A model generated the notes under the pieces. It was not told the origin of the DNA. It saw only the letters and a list, made by a program, of their open reading frames with translations, and searched no databases. A DNA stretch of 44,777 nt from Nitrososphaerales archaeon. GTDB lineage: Archaea > Thermoproteota > Nitrososphaeria > Nitrososphaerales > Gagatemarchaeaceae. Positions 1-7,002 of this stretch are shown here, piece by piece. The DNA lies in assembly GCA_030038365.1 (NCBI GenBank), contig JASHPA010000119.1, positions 1 to 44,777 on the forward strand, written 5' to 3'. Made by a program: the position numbers and the translations under genes. Within the stretch, counting starts at the first letter, position 1, and every line of letters starts with the position of its first letter.

Positions 1-761
1 TTGCCGTCGAGGTTGTGGACCAGGAGCCCCGCATCGGCCACGTTCCTTCCCAATGCCGCGTCCTCCACTATGCTGTCCCTTACCGCCTCGTATCCTCCTG
101 CAACCATGTAGGCTTCCCTGGTGATGAGGATGTACTGACCATTGGCACCTCTAATCACCCTTCCCCGGTCGGTCATCTTCGAAGCGCTTGCGGCAATCCC
201 TGTCGAGAGGAAGAAAGAGCCGACTGGGAACAGCAGTCTCTCGGAGGCAGCTCGAGTGATGACCTTTGGCCAGAGAGAGACCAGCGAGACGCGGCCCTTC
301 TCGAGGTGGGCCATACTGCTCGAGAGGCTATCCTTCGTGTGGGTCACGTCTCCATCGGTGAAGAGGAAGACCTCCCCCGCCGAAGCCCGGACCCCTGTAT
401 CGCAAGCCCAGCATTTGCCGCGCCACCCGCTCGGACGCGGAGGTTCAGGGATCACTCTGACCTGGCTGTCGAACTCCCGCAGAATCTGGTCTGTGCCATC
501 GCGAGATGAGCCACTCACGACGATTATCTCCTTGTTAGGATATTCGAGTTCCACCAGTGACCTAAGCGACTCCCGAAGCGTGTCAGCTTCGTCCTTGACT
601 GGGAGGATTATCGAGACTCTCTTCCGCTGCTCAGGTTTCCCTTCCCCGAGTATCGGTAGCATGCGAAGCCCTCGGATGGCGGTCACACTGACGGTAACCA
701 TCGCGAGAAGATAGATGACAAGGACGACGTCAATCAGGATAGTCGCCGCGAGAGCAGTCAT
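1..761 (-). CDS. GT2 family glycosyltransferase, membrane-anchored (3' part lies outside the window)
   Basis: Reading the minus strand from the ATG at 759-761 gives 253 codons open to the window edge. An N-terminal membrane segment (about residues 5-30) is followed by a GT-A fold: VSIILPVKDE near residue 50, then a GWRGKCWACDTG motif near residue 112 and FTDGDV near 135. The GW-GK-WA block is typical of GT2 enzymes acting on lipid or carotenoid acceptors (CrtQ/HpnB type); this is family knowledge and the real acceptor is unknown. The C-terminus and its usual membrane helices are missing. Forward-strand open frames over this stretch are shadows. An AT-rich element (GTAAAAACC, near 783-791) lies about 26 nt upstream of the ATG, so the mRNA may be leaderless. 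Confidence 0.85.
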   Translation of the reverse strand, partial: MTALAATILIDVVLVIYLLAMVTVSVTAIRGLRMLPILGEGKPEQRKRVSIILPVKDEADTLRESLRSLVELEYPNKEIIVVSGSSRDGTDQILREFDSQVRVIPEPPRPSGWRGKCWACDTGVRASAGEVFLFTDGDVTHTKDSLSSSMAHLEKGRVSLVSLWPKVITRAASERLLFPVGSFFLSTGIAASASKMTDRGRVIRGANGQYILITREAYMVAGGYEAVRDSIVEDAALGRNVADAGLLVHNLDG

Positions 762-764
762 CCT

Positions 765-779
765 GCCCGACCTTCGGGC
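765..779. repeat. Short perfect inverted repeat upstream of the glycosyltransferase start
   Basis: GCCCGA-CCT-TCGGGC forms a 6-bp perfect palindrome with a 3-nt spacer, ending 4 nt before the start codon of the minus-strand glycosyltransferase. If transcription starts at the ATG, this would be a DNA operator just downstream of the TATA element. If transcription starts further up, it would be a hairpin at the ribosome entry site. On the plus strand it is followed by GGCGG and TTTTT, resembling a terminator, but no plus-strand gene precedes it. Confidence 0.4.
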
Positions 780-970
780 GGCGGTTTTTACGTATTATCC
801 GCGAATGTATGGCATCGAAGTACATTAGCCATTGTCAGGCTTCGCAGTCGATTTCCGCGCGGTGACCATAGTTGCGATGGGTCCCTTTACTCTCCTGGCC
901 GCGGCAGCGGCCGCCACCCGCCTTTATCATCAGTCCCGTAGCTGTGCCTCTTCGTGGCCTTGGCTAGCGC

Positions 971-976
971 TATAAG
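971..976 (+). promoter_or_regulatory. TATA box of the 29-residue microprotein
   Basis: TATAAG is centred about 26 nt upstream of the ATG at 1000, the spacing expected when an archaeal transcript begins at the start codon. It is the best argument that the tiny downstream ORF is expressed. Confidence 0.55.
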
Positions 977-999
977 CAAGTGCTTGCAGCTACGGGTTA

Positions 1000-1089
1000 A
1001 TGAGATTCAGGCGTGGCTTCGCTCACCCGTACGTCATACTAGCCATCATCGCTGTGGTTGTTGTAGTAGTGTTACTGCTCCTCCTCTAA
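1000..1089 (+). CDS. Single-span membrane microprotein (29 aa)
   Basis: ATG to TAA encodes 29 residues: a basic N-terminus (MRFRRGFAHPY) followed by an uninterrupted run of Val, Ile and Leu to the C-terminus, enough for one membrane helix with the positive end inside. The Val and Leu codons are varied (GTG, GTT, GTA, TTA, CTG, CTC), which argues against a simple DNA repeat. A TATA box sits about 26 nt upstream, giving a leaderless mRNA. It stands alone between the glycosyltransferase promoter and the Nudix gene. No family is recognised. A longer frame beginning GTG near 955 overlaps it but has a poor composition. Confidence 0.5.
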   Translation: MRFRRGFAHPYVILAIIAVVVVVVLLLLL

Positions 1090-1144
1090 GGCACCCTGTG
1101 CTTCAAAACTCCTAAGCTAGGAACAATTAAATTCAATCCTTAAT

Positions 1145-1699
1145 TTGTCACACCGCGGTAGGCAAGTGGCGGCTCTCAACACTGTCAAATGTAGCCGGTG
1201 CGGCCAACCGTTCACAGCCGAGCAGATGGTAGCGAACCCCGGCTCAGTAGCATGCACGCGCTGTGGGATGCCGTACAAGAGCAAGCGTCGGGGGTTGATA
1301 CTCCGAAGGCGCGGAACTGCTATCGTCGACACCTCCAGAGGGATACTAGTGGTCGCGGGGAAACGACGGAGGTTCGTCCTACCTGGCGGAGGCGCGCGCA
1401 AAGGCGAGAGTCGCAGGGTCGCCGCGATTCGTGAGTTGAAGGAGGAGACGGGACTAACAGCGAGGACCAGCATCTACCTCTTCTCCTACAACAGCCCTAC
1501 GAACCGCAGAAGGGTAAGAAACCTGCACAAGGTGTTCCTGATCGAAGCGGAGGGCATCGCTAGACCGGACAACCACGAGGTGAAGTACCTGGAATACTGG
1601 AGACCCGGAGCGAACCTGCAACTGAGCGACTCCGCCAAGGTAATCATCGATAGGTACCTTGGCACGTTCAGGCGCCGGGAACTAGGCTCTCATAACTAG
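1145..1699 (+). CDS. Nudix hydrolase with N-terminal zinc ribbon
   Basis: The protein starts with a zinc ribbon (CSRCG about residue 18, CTRCG about residue 37) and continues into a Nudix fold. The Nudix box is complete: GGARKGESRRV followed by REL-EE-GL, matching GX5EX7REUXEEXGU with all metal-binding glutamates. Such enzymes hydrolyse nucleoside diphosphate derivatives with Mg2+; the ribbon resembles that of NADH-pyrophosphatase-like members, but the substrate cannot be read from sequence. The start is uncertain: TTG at 1145, or the in-frame GTG at 1166. An AATTAAATTC element at 1124-1133 is better spaced for a start between the two. It is monocistronic, with a short gap to the next gene. 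Confidence 0.85.
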   Translation: MSHRGRQVAALNTVKCSRCGQPFTAEQMVANPGSVACTRCGMPYKSKRRGLILRRRGTAIVDTSRGILVVAGKRRRFVLPGGGARKGESRRVAAIRELKEETGLTARTSIYLFSYNSPTNRRRVRNLHKVFLIEAEGIARPDNHEVKYLEYWRPGANLQLSDSAKVIIDRYLGTFRRRELGSHN

Positions 1700-1743
1700 A
1701 CAGTCGAAGAAACTCTTTTTTCAAGGGGTGCCTGAGACTCGTC

Positions 1744-2130
1744 ATGACGATATTCGACAAACGCGAGCTCGACTTCCTGAACTCGCACGAGCTGGGCCGG
1801 CTGGCGACGGCTTCCAAGAAAGGATTCCCTCACGTAGTCCCCATCGTGTACGCGATGGATGGGCAGGACATAATCATAGCGATAGACTATGGCACGAAGA
1901 AGCTGAAGAACCTCAGGGAGAACAAACATGTGGCACTGGTGATCGACGAATCTGACTCGCATCGGGGACTCATGGTCGAGGCAGACTGCGAAATCCTGGA
2001 GCATGGGAAAGAGTATCTCAGACTGCTGCAGATACTCTACGATACCATCGAATACTACCGGAAGAACCCGTGGAATGAGGGAGAATCCCCAATCCTCAAG
2101 CTACATCCGACCAAAGCAGTATACTGGTAG
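1744..2130 (+). CDS. Pyridoxamine 5'-phosphate oxidase-like flavin/F420 split-barrel protein
   Basis: A 128-residue protein with the split-barrel pattern of the PPOX superfamily: the N-terminal LGRLATASKKGFPHVVPI strand pair, then TKKLKNLRENKHVALVID, where the family binds FMN, F420 or haem. Length is typical of small archaeal F420- or flavin-binding members. The reaction is unknown; many reduce or sequester small electrophiles. A T-rich element (CTTTTTTCAAG, 1712-1722) lies about 27 nt upstream of the ATG, supporting leaderless transcription. It precedes a nitroreductase that has its own TATA box, so the two are neighbours rather than a proven operon. Confidence 0.8.
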   Translation: MTIFDKRELDFLNSHELGRLATASKKGFPHVVPIVYAMDGQDIIIAIDYGTKKLKNLRENKHVALVIDESDSHRGLMVEADCEILEHGKEYLRLLQILYDTIEYYRKNPWNEGESPILKLHPTKAVYW

Positions 2131-2181
2131 TTCACATGACCACAGGAAGGTCTAAATTAATCGCGCGTTCTCTCTTCATCA

Positions 2182-2694
2182 TTGGACACCTTCGATACGA
2201 TAGCCACAAAGCTGGACGTTCGTGAGTACTCTCCGAAGCATGTACCGGCCGAGATCAAACGGAAGATATTGGAGGCGGCAAGACTCACCGGCTCGTCGAT
2301 GAATACTCAGCACTGGCGCTTCGTCGTCGTACAGGATTCTGCCAACCTGAAGAAGCTCGCTGTCGACAGCACCACAGGCCCCTGGGTAGAGAAGGCCGAT
2401 TTCGCGATAATCATCTCGACCAACCCCAAGATACCGGGAAGCAACGTGGACGCGGGACGGGTGTTGCAGGACATGCAGCTAGCTGCCTGGGATTCAGGCG
2501 TCGCTTCCCGTCTCTACACCGGATTCAAGGAGGACGAGATGCGCAGGGACTTTGCGCTCCCTTCTGAACTCAAGGTCGCGGCAGTCCTCGGGTTCGGGTA
2601 TCCGGCGAAGAAGGTAATTGGTAAGAAGAACAGGAAACCCCTGGAGGAACTGGCTTTCTCAGAGAGGTACGGAAATCCCCTTACACTGAGGTAG
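2182..2694 (+). CDS. Nitroreductase family protein (FMN-dependent oxidoreductase)
   Basis: 170 residues with the family signatures: EYSPKHVPAEIKRKILEAA, then SSMNTQHWRFVVV (the FMN-phosphate-binding S-x-x-N-x-Q-x-W block), and a C-terminal VAAVLGFGYP ahead of RKPLEELAF. These enzymes form homodimers with FMN and reduce nitro groups, quinones or flavins using NAD(P)H. A TAAATT element at 2153-2158 is 25-29 nt upstream of the TTG at 2182, which selects this start and a leaderless mRNA. It converges with the SDR gene on the opposite strand, with a gap of only nine bases. Confidence 0.85.
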   Translation: MDTFDTIATKLDVREYSPKHVPAEIKRKILEAARLTGSSMNTQHWRFVVVQDSANLKKLAVDSTTGPWVEKADFAIIISTNPKIPGSNVDAGRVLQDMQLAAWDSGVASRLYTGFKEDEMRRDFALPSELKVAAVLGFGYPAKKVIGKKNRKPLEELAFSERYGNPLTLR

Positions 2695-2703
2695 CGGCGT
2701 CAA

Positions 2704-3465
2704 CTAGTACTTTCCCCTGCCACCGTCGATGTTCACGCACTGTCCCGTGATGAATGATGCCTCGTCAGAGAGCAGGAAAGCAGCCACGTTGGCGACCTCA
2801 TCTGGCTTCCCGAGACGTGCCATCGGAATCTTGTTGGCGAGCCGCTGCCTCTGCTCAGCCGGCCAGGCCCGTATTAGCTCCGTGTCGATGAGCGCTGGTG
2901 CGACGCAGTTCACCCTTACACCCCTGGAGACTACCTCCTCGGCGAGTGCCTTCGTGAAAGTTATGACACCGCCTTTGGCGGTCGAGTAGGGCACGAGGTT
3001 GGCGTTTCCTTCCTTCCCAGCGATGGACGCCATACTAAGTATGGAGCCTGATCCCTGTCGCACCATGTGAGAAACGACCGCCTTGGAAAAGAGGAAGACG
3101 CCCTTCAGGTCTATGTTCATCACCTGATCCCATTCTGCCTCGCTCACCTCGGTAATCGGCTTGGTTATCCCGGTGATTCCAGCGTTGTTGACCAAGATGT
3201 CCACCCTTCCGAATTGCTTGACCACCTGCTCTACACACCCGTTGACCTGTGATTCCTTGGACACGTCGCACTGGATGCCGAGGACTTCACCGCCCTTCGC
3301 GAGCCTCGACTTGGCTTCCGCGAGAAGCTTCTCGTCGAGGTCGACGATTACCACGCGTGCCCCTTCAGACAGGAGCCTTTCGGATATGGCAAACCCTATC
3401 CCTCTGCCTCCTCCCGTCACAATCGCAATCTTATCCAAAATCCCGCGGAGCAATGTATTGCTCAA
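2704..3465 (-). CDS. Short-chain dehydrogenase/reductase (SDR)
   Basis: A classical SDR of about 253 residues: cofactor loop TGGGRGIG (17-24), NNAG (93-96), and catalytic Ser147, Tyr160 and Lys164 in the S-x12-Y-STAK arrangement. The end of the second beta strand reads VVIVDLDE; an acidic residue there usually favours NAD(H) over NADP(H). The C-terminal GQCVNIDGG is standard for the 3-oxoacyl-ACP reductase or glucose dehydrogenase-like branch, so the substrate is an alcohol, sugar or 3-hydroxyacyl compound not resolved by sequence. The start is either TTG at 3465 or TTG at 3453; an AT-rich TTTTATTAC element at 3478-3486 lies just upstream. Confidence 0.88.
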   Translation of the reverse strand: MSNTLLRGILDKIAIVTGGGRGIGFAISERLLSEGARVVIVDLDEKLLAEAKSRLAKGGEVLGIQCDVSKESQVNGCVEQVVKQFGRVDILVNNAGITGITKPITEVSEAEWDQVMNIDLKGVFLFSKAVVSHMVRQGSGSILSMASIAGKEGNANLVPYSTAKGGVITFTKALAEEVVSRGVRVNCVAPALIDTELIRAWPAEQRQRLANKIPMARLGKPDEVANVAAFLLSDEASFITGQCVNIDGGRGKY

Positions 3466-3523
3466 GAGGTTATCGCGTAATAAAATCTTTCAGACACGCG
3501 ATTGCATCGAGAGTGCAGCACTG

Positions 3524-4522
3524 CTAGACGGAGCCAAGAGTGACCGCCATGCTGGTCGTCCTCGATTGACCGCCCTCGAGCACAATTGCGTCCTTCGACG
3601 CCCGCTCTCCAAGGATAGTAGGCAGGCTCGTCGCTGGTTCCACTGCTATGTTCCAAGCATCACCGTAGTATGGGTAGTCAGGGATGCCGTAATTCTGCCA
3701 GAACCATACCCAGGGGAACGTCGACACATCCCATTCGAACCTGAAACGAAGTCCGGTCGCGGGGCTCGTCAGATTGTACCACCCTTGCTTGACCCTCACG
3801 AAGGTGGTTTCTTCTGCTATCAGGTCCCTCGGAGGGATGACGCTCAGATCGAGGTTACCACCTTCTTTCGACTTGACCACTGGCCAGTCGAATTCTCCTC
3901 CGGCTACCCTACCGCTGGCACTCGTCGACTCTATGTTGACGACTTTGCTCTCCGACGGGAGCTCGAGGACACACCCTGGAGCCAGGAATGGTTCACCGAA
4001 CGATGGATGCTGTATCCAGTAGAACTCTAGGGTCTGCCTGCTCGTGTTGGTCAGTTTCTCTGTTATGCTGATTTTGTCGTCGCCTTTCTTGAGCACGATC
4101 TGCTTCTCCAAGAGGTACGGATACCTCACTCCCCTGACGTTGAGAAGGGCGCGCGCTGACTCGCCATCTTCCTCTACGTTGACATTCCATGGGAGTAACG
4201 CGGTCTCGCCGTGAAGCCCAAATTTAGCTCCGTGAAGATCCGTGGGACCCGAGCCTATGGCGGGAAGAGCATCTTGCCATCCTCCCCCGTAACAGTCGAG
4301 AAATCCGGTCTCCGGAGTGGCGAGCAGCCTATCGTTCTCGGAGGGGCGTCGGTAACCCGGAGGTGAGTGCCAGAGGATGTCGATGTCTTTCGGCTTGTAT
4401 CTCAATTCGATGATGTCTGAACCTTTGTCCACGAGGGCGACGAGCCTGATGGTCTCGTTCTCCAAGACCAGCGTCCCCATGCCCTTGTAATGCCAGTCTA
4501 GTGAAGCCCGTGCAGCTGACAT
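3524..4522 (-). CDS. DUF4432 / aldose-1-epimerase-like carbohydrate-binding protein
   Basis: 332 residues of the galactose-mutarotase-like beta-sandwich superfamily, DUF4432 type: an N-terminal DWHYKGMGTLVLEN strand, a central GLHGETALLPW segment, and later YWIQHPSFGEPFL and the aromatic WVWFWQNYG. Members bind or epimerise sugars or sugar acids, but no reaction is proven for DUF4432. The reading frame extends to a TTG at 4597, but the ATG at 4522 aligns with the start of the paralogue at 18315 (TDWSYRGFDALIMEN), and an AAAGAATATC element near 4550-4561 lies upstream of it. The paralogue is frameshifted, so this may be the only working copy here. Confidence 0.75.
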   Translation of the reverse strand: MSAARASLDWHYKGMGTLVLENETIRLVALVDKGSDIIELRYKPKDIDILWHSPPGYRRPSENDRLLATPETGFLDCYGGGWQDALPAIGSGPTDLHGAKFGLHGETALLPWNVNVEEDGESARALLNVRGVRYPYLLEKQIVLKKGDDKISITEKLTNTSRQTLEFYWIQHPSFGEPFLAPGCVLELPSESKVVNIESTSASGRVAGGEFDWPVVKSKEGGNLDLSVIPPRDLIAEETTFVRVKQGWYNLTSPATGLRFRFEWDVSTFPWVWFWQNYGIPDYPYYGDAWNIAVEPATSLPTILGERASKDAIVLEGGQSRTTSMAVTLGSV

Positions 4523-4593
4523 TGCGGACGCCCACAATTCCACAACCATAGATATTCTTTTGCGCGGTTCGAACCATTCTCTCAGATCGAGAG

Positions 4594-5406
4594 TCAAGGA
4601 GTTGACCTCTGGCCGGGGCCCAAGATACGATAACGTCGGTTTACTCGGATGAAAACTGCCAAGCAGAGCAGGAATCCGTACACCAGACTTGCCGAGTGGA
4701 CGAGCGCAACAGGTGGCGTCTGCGTGAGTATTGCAGGTGGAGGACTGGAGACGCTGCCGCCAACGCCAGCGCTACCTTGATGACCTGACGCCGACGAAGG
4801 AAACACAATCAGTCCCGAGAAGAACAATAGCAGGAACACATATCCCACGAAGACCGACAGCAGGATTGCAGGCCCTCGCCGACCTTTCCCCAATCGCGTG
4901 TCCCAGTTCGTGACCGACAGTCTGCCTCTGCCCCGGAATATGATCAAGGCTATAGCGATGAGGAAACTTGCAACGGCGAAACCTATCATACCACTAGCGA
5001 CACCTGACATGCCATAGAACGAGCAAGAGTTGCAGACGGGAAGGTTGAGATAGGACGTGGAAATCGCGGTAAACTCAGCGAGAGCACCGGCTCCAACTGC
5101 CACTGCCGGGAGAAGACAGGCGAGAAAGAAACGGAATTGCCTCGGATAGTACAGAAAGACCACGAGCAGGAAGACGGACGACGCAACGATGTTCTCTATG
5201 TTGATCGAACCATCATAGACGAAGTTGGAGGTCAGAAGGCCCACAGGGTTGGCGACCGAAGCCTCGACAGCTGGTCCCGGGTTGATGGGATTCCAGGAGA
5301 ACCACAGGAAGAGCGAGACAAAGACCGCGACTGGAGCGGCGACGATTACGCCGTGGAAGAGGTCGGTCCGTTCATACCAGCTGTGCCGGCTCAAATGCGA
5401 ACTCAA
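4594..5406 (-). CDS. Rhomboid-like polytopic membrane protein
   Basis: A protein of about 270 residues with six to seven hydrophobic segments. Segment four contains YGMSGVASG (residues 131-139), which fits the rhomboid G-x-S-G nucleophile motif (Ser134). The last segment has a histidine in ALVHSASLVYGF (His237), placed like the catalytic histidine of rhomboid proteases. The loop before helix two (LLTSNFVYDG) also resembles rhomboid TM1-TM2 regions. A Ser/Gly/Pro-rich loop (205-230) separates the last two helices. If active, it would cleave membrane proteins within the bilayer. This is motif-based inference; similarity is weak elsewhere. The start is TTG at 5406; the mutarotase-like gene follows on the same strand. 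Confidence 0.5.
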   Translation of the reverse strand: MSSHLSRHSWYERTDLFHGVIVAAPVAVFVSLFLWFSWNPINPGPAVEASVANPVGLLTSNFVYDGSINIENIVASSVFLLVVFLYYPRQFRFFLACLLPAVAVGAGALAEFTAISTSYLNLPVCNSCSFYGMSGVASGMIGFAVASFLIAIALIIFRGRGRLSVTNWDTRLGKGRRGPAILLSVFVGYVFLLLFFSGLIVFPSSASGHQGSAGVGGSVSSPPPAILTQTPPVALVHSASLVYGFLLCLAVFIRVNRRYRILGPGQRSTP

Positions 5407-5464
5407 GAAGTTCGGCGGTAGAACGTAAGCATTTGTCCCACAATGCTTCGGACCAAGAACACTT

Positions 5465-5470
5465 TTTATC
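5465..5470 (+). promoter_or_regulatory. TATA box deciding the RidA-like start
   Basis: TTTATC is 23-28 nt upstream of the ATG at 5493. It therefore favours that ATG over an in-frame start 60 nt further upstream (5433), which would place the promoter inside the coding region. Confidence 0.6.
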
Positions 5471-5492
5471 CGTAGCCAGTTCCACTTCCACC

Positions 5493-5888
5493 ATGACTAA
5501 CGTTTCATTCGTCAATCCATCGGGCGTGGCGTTCCCGAAGGGGTACACTCAGGTCGTCTCCGTCGAGGACCCTCTGAGGATTCTCTACATCTCGGGTCAG
5601 GTGTCGATCAACGATAAAGGAGAACCAGTAGCGAGAGGAGACCTGGAAGCGCAGACCAGGCAGGTCTATTCGAACCTTCTCGCGATATTGAAGTCGCAGG
5701 GTGCTACGTTCAAGGACATCGTCAAGCTAAACACTTACTGTACCGAGCCCGAGAAGATCGCCGTCGTTCGTAGGGTCCGCGATGAGTTCGTTGTGAAGGA
5801 GAGTCCTCCTGCGAGCACGTTCATCGGAGTCACCGCACTGGCAGACCCGGTCTACCTCGTCGAGATAGAAGCCGTGGCGATACTGTGA
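5493..5888 (+). CDS. RidA/YjgF/YER057c family protein without the usual catalytic arginine
   Basis: 131 residues with the chorismate-mutase-like RidA fold: LYISGQVSIND, ARGDLEAQTRQVYSNL and DIVKLNTYCT. In active imine deaminases a conserved Arg follows the P-x-A near the C-terminus. Here the stretch reads ESPPASTFIGV, so the position is occupied by Ser/Thr. By family knowledge this predicts loss of enamine/imine deamination, or membership of another Rid subgroup. The start is the ATG at 5493, set by the TATA box at 5465-5470. The epimerase gene begins 16 nt downstream and is probably co-transcribed. Confidence 0.85.
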   Translation: MTNVSFVNPSGVAFPKGYTQVVSVEDPLRILYISGQVSINDKGEPVARGDLEAQTRQVYSNLLAILKSQGATFKDIVKLNTYCTEPEKIAVVRRVRDEFVVKESPPASTFIGVTALADPVYLVEIEAVAIL

Positions 5889-5904
5889 GACACCTGAGCG
5901 CACC

Positions 5905-6879
5905 ATGGCAGTGATGGTCACAGGCGGTACCGGCCAGGTCGGAGCTTTCCTTTCCAAGAGCCTCCTGCGTTCAGGGCAGGAGGTTCTGGTCTTCGACGCC
6001 AAGCCGAACCTCGAGAACATCCGTGAAATTAGGGACAGGGTCACACTCGTCGAGGGTGACGTTACCAATCTTCCCTCGATAGTCGAGACAATAAGGAAGT
6101 ACCGCGTCGAGACGGTCTATCATCTAGCCGCTGTCGTGGTCCTCGATTCCAGGGAAAACCCTCTGAAATCCGCTAACGTGAACTGTATGGGTACTGTCAA
6201 CGTGTTCGAAGCCGGCAAGACCACCGGTCTCAAGAGGATAATCTACATGAGCTCCTCGGCCGTCTACGGAAGGCCAGAGGCGTACGGGCGAGAGGTGGTC
6301 TCGGAGGACGACGTTCCGAGGTGTCCCATCGACCCTTATTCGGCGACCAAGGTCATGAACGAGGTCTTCGGCCAGCACTACTTCTCCAAGTTCGGCGTGA
6401 AGACGCTGGGACTGCGCCTCGCTGCAACGTGGGGTCCTGGGCGCTATGTGGGATTCACCGGCGCGTTCAACGACATGGTGCGCAGGCTCGCAATTGGAGA
6501 GTCGGCCTCACTTCCGCCAGACTTCGCCTTTCCGGGCGCCCAGCTAAGGTGGCTCTACGTCGAAGACCTTGGCGACCTCCTCGTTCACGCCGGGACCGTT
6601 GGGGAGGGCTCGATAAAGCGAAGACTGTATAACGTCGGGACGAGAGGACCATTCACGCCCGTTGATTTCGTTAGCACGCTGAAGGAAGTCTTACCGGACG
6701 CCAGATTGTCGGTGGAATGGAGGGACCGCCCCACCGAGTCTGCCCTGAGCGTCGCCGGTCCATCCGGCCTCGACATCGATTGCGGCAGATTCTACGAGGA
6801 ATTGGGCTATCACGAAAAGGCAACCCTGAAGAGCTCCATCGAACGGGCGATTGCGTTCGAGAGAGCGAGGCTGCACTAG
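5905..6879 (+). CDS. NAD-dependent epimerase/dehydratase (extended SDR)
   Basis: 324 residues of the extended SDR family. The cofactor motif TGGTGQVG sits at 6-13, the second-strand Asp in VLVFDAK, VYHLAA at 71-76, MSSSAVYG at 115-122 and the catalytic PYSATK with Tyr145 and Lys149. The C-terminal half (LRWLYVEDL, YNVGTRGPF) matches UDP-sugar or sugar epimerases and dehydratases. The precise substrate is unknown; free or nucleotide sugars and sugar acids are all possible. It follows the RidA-like gene by 16 nt with no promoter between, so the two form an operon. The in-frame ATG at 5914 is an alternative start that begins at the glycine-rich loop. Confidence 0.85.
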   Translation: MAVMVTGGTGQVGAFLSKSLLRSGQEVLVFDAKPNLENIREIRDRVTLVEGDVTNLPSIVETIRKYRVETVYHLAAVVVLDSRENPLKSANVNCMGTVNVFEAGKTTGLKRIIYMSSSAVYGRPEAYGREVVSEDDVPRCPIDPYSATKVMNEVFGQHYFSKFGVKTLGLRLAATWGPGRYVGFTGAFNDMVRRLAIGESASLPPDFAFPGAQLRWLYVEDLGDLLVHAGTVGEGSIKRRLYNVGTRGPFTPVDFVSTLKEVLPDARLSVEWRDRPTESALSVAGPSGLDIDCGRFYEELGYHEKATLKSSIERAIAFERARLH

Positions 6880-7002
6880 CGCAATCGAGAGAATGGATAT
6901 ATCTCCAGACTTCGTGAGAGAACACAAGGCGAGCTAGGCATTTCATCTACTCGAGGCGGAAAGGGTGGTCCGTCTGCGCGACGCTCTCGGGTTCACCTCC
7001 TC

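Noticed and set aside
15-714. Two long plus-strand reading frames at the window start
   Set aside because: They are antisense to the clear GT2 glycosyltransferase on the minus strand and have no recognisable motifs.
897-912. Hairpin GGCCGC-GGCA-GCGGCC as a possible terminator
   Set aside because: No gene ends immediately before it and no T run follows directly; a GC-rich chance palindrome is as likely.
955-1112. GTG frame of about 53 codons overlapping the microprotein
   Set aside because: Its Cys/His/Ser-rich composition is unlike a protein and it reads through the strongly hydrophobic frame.
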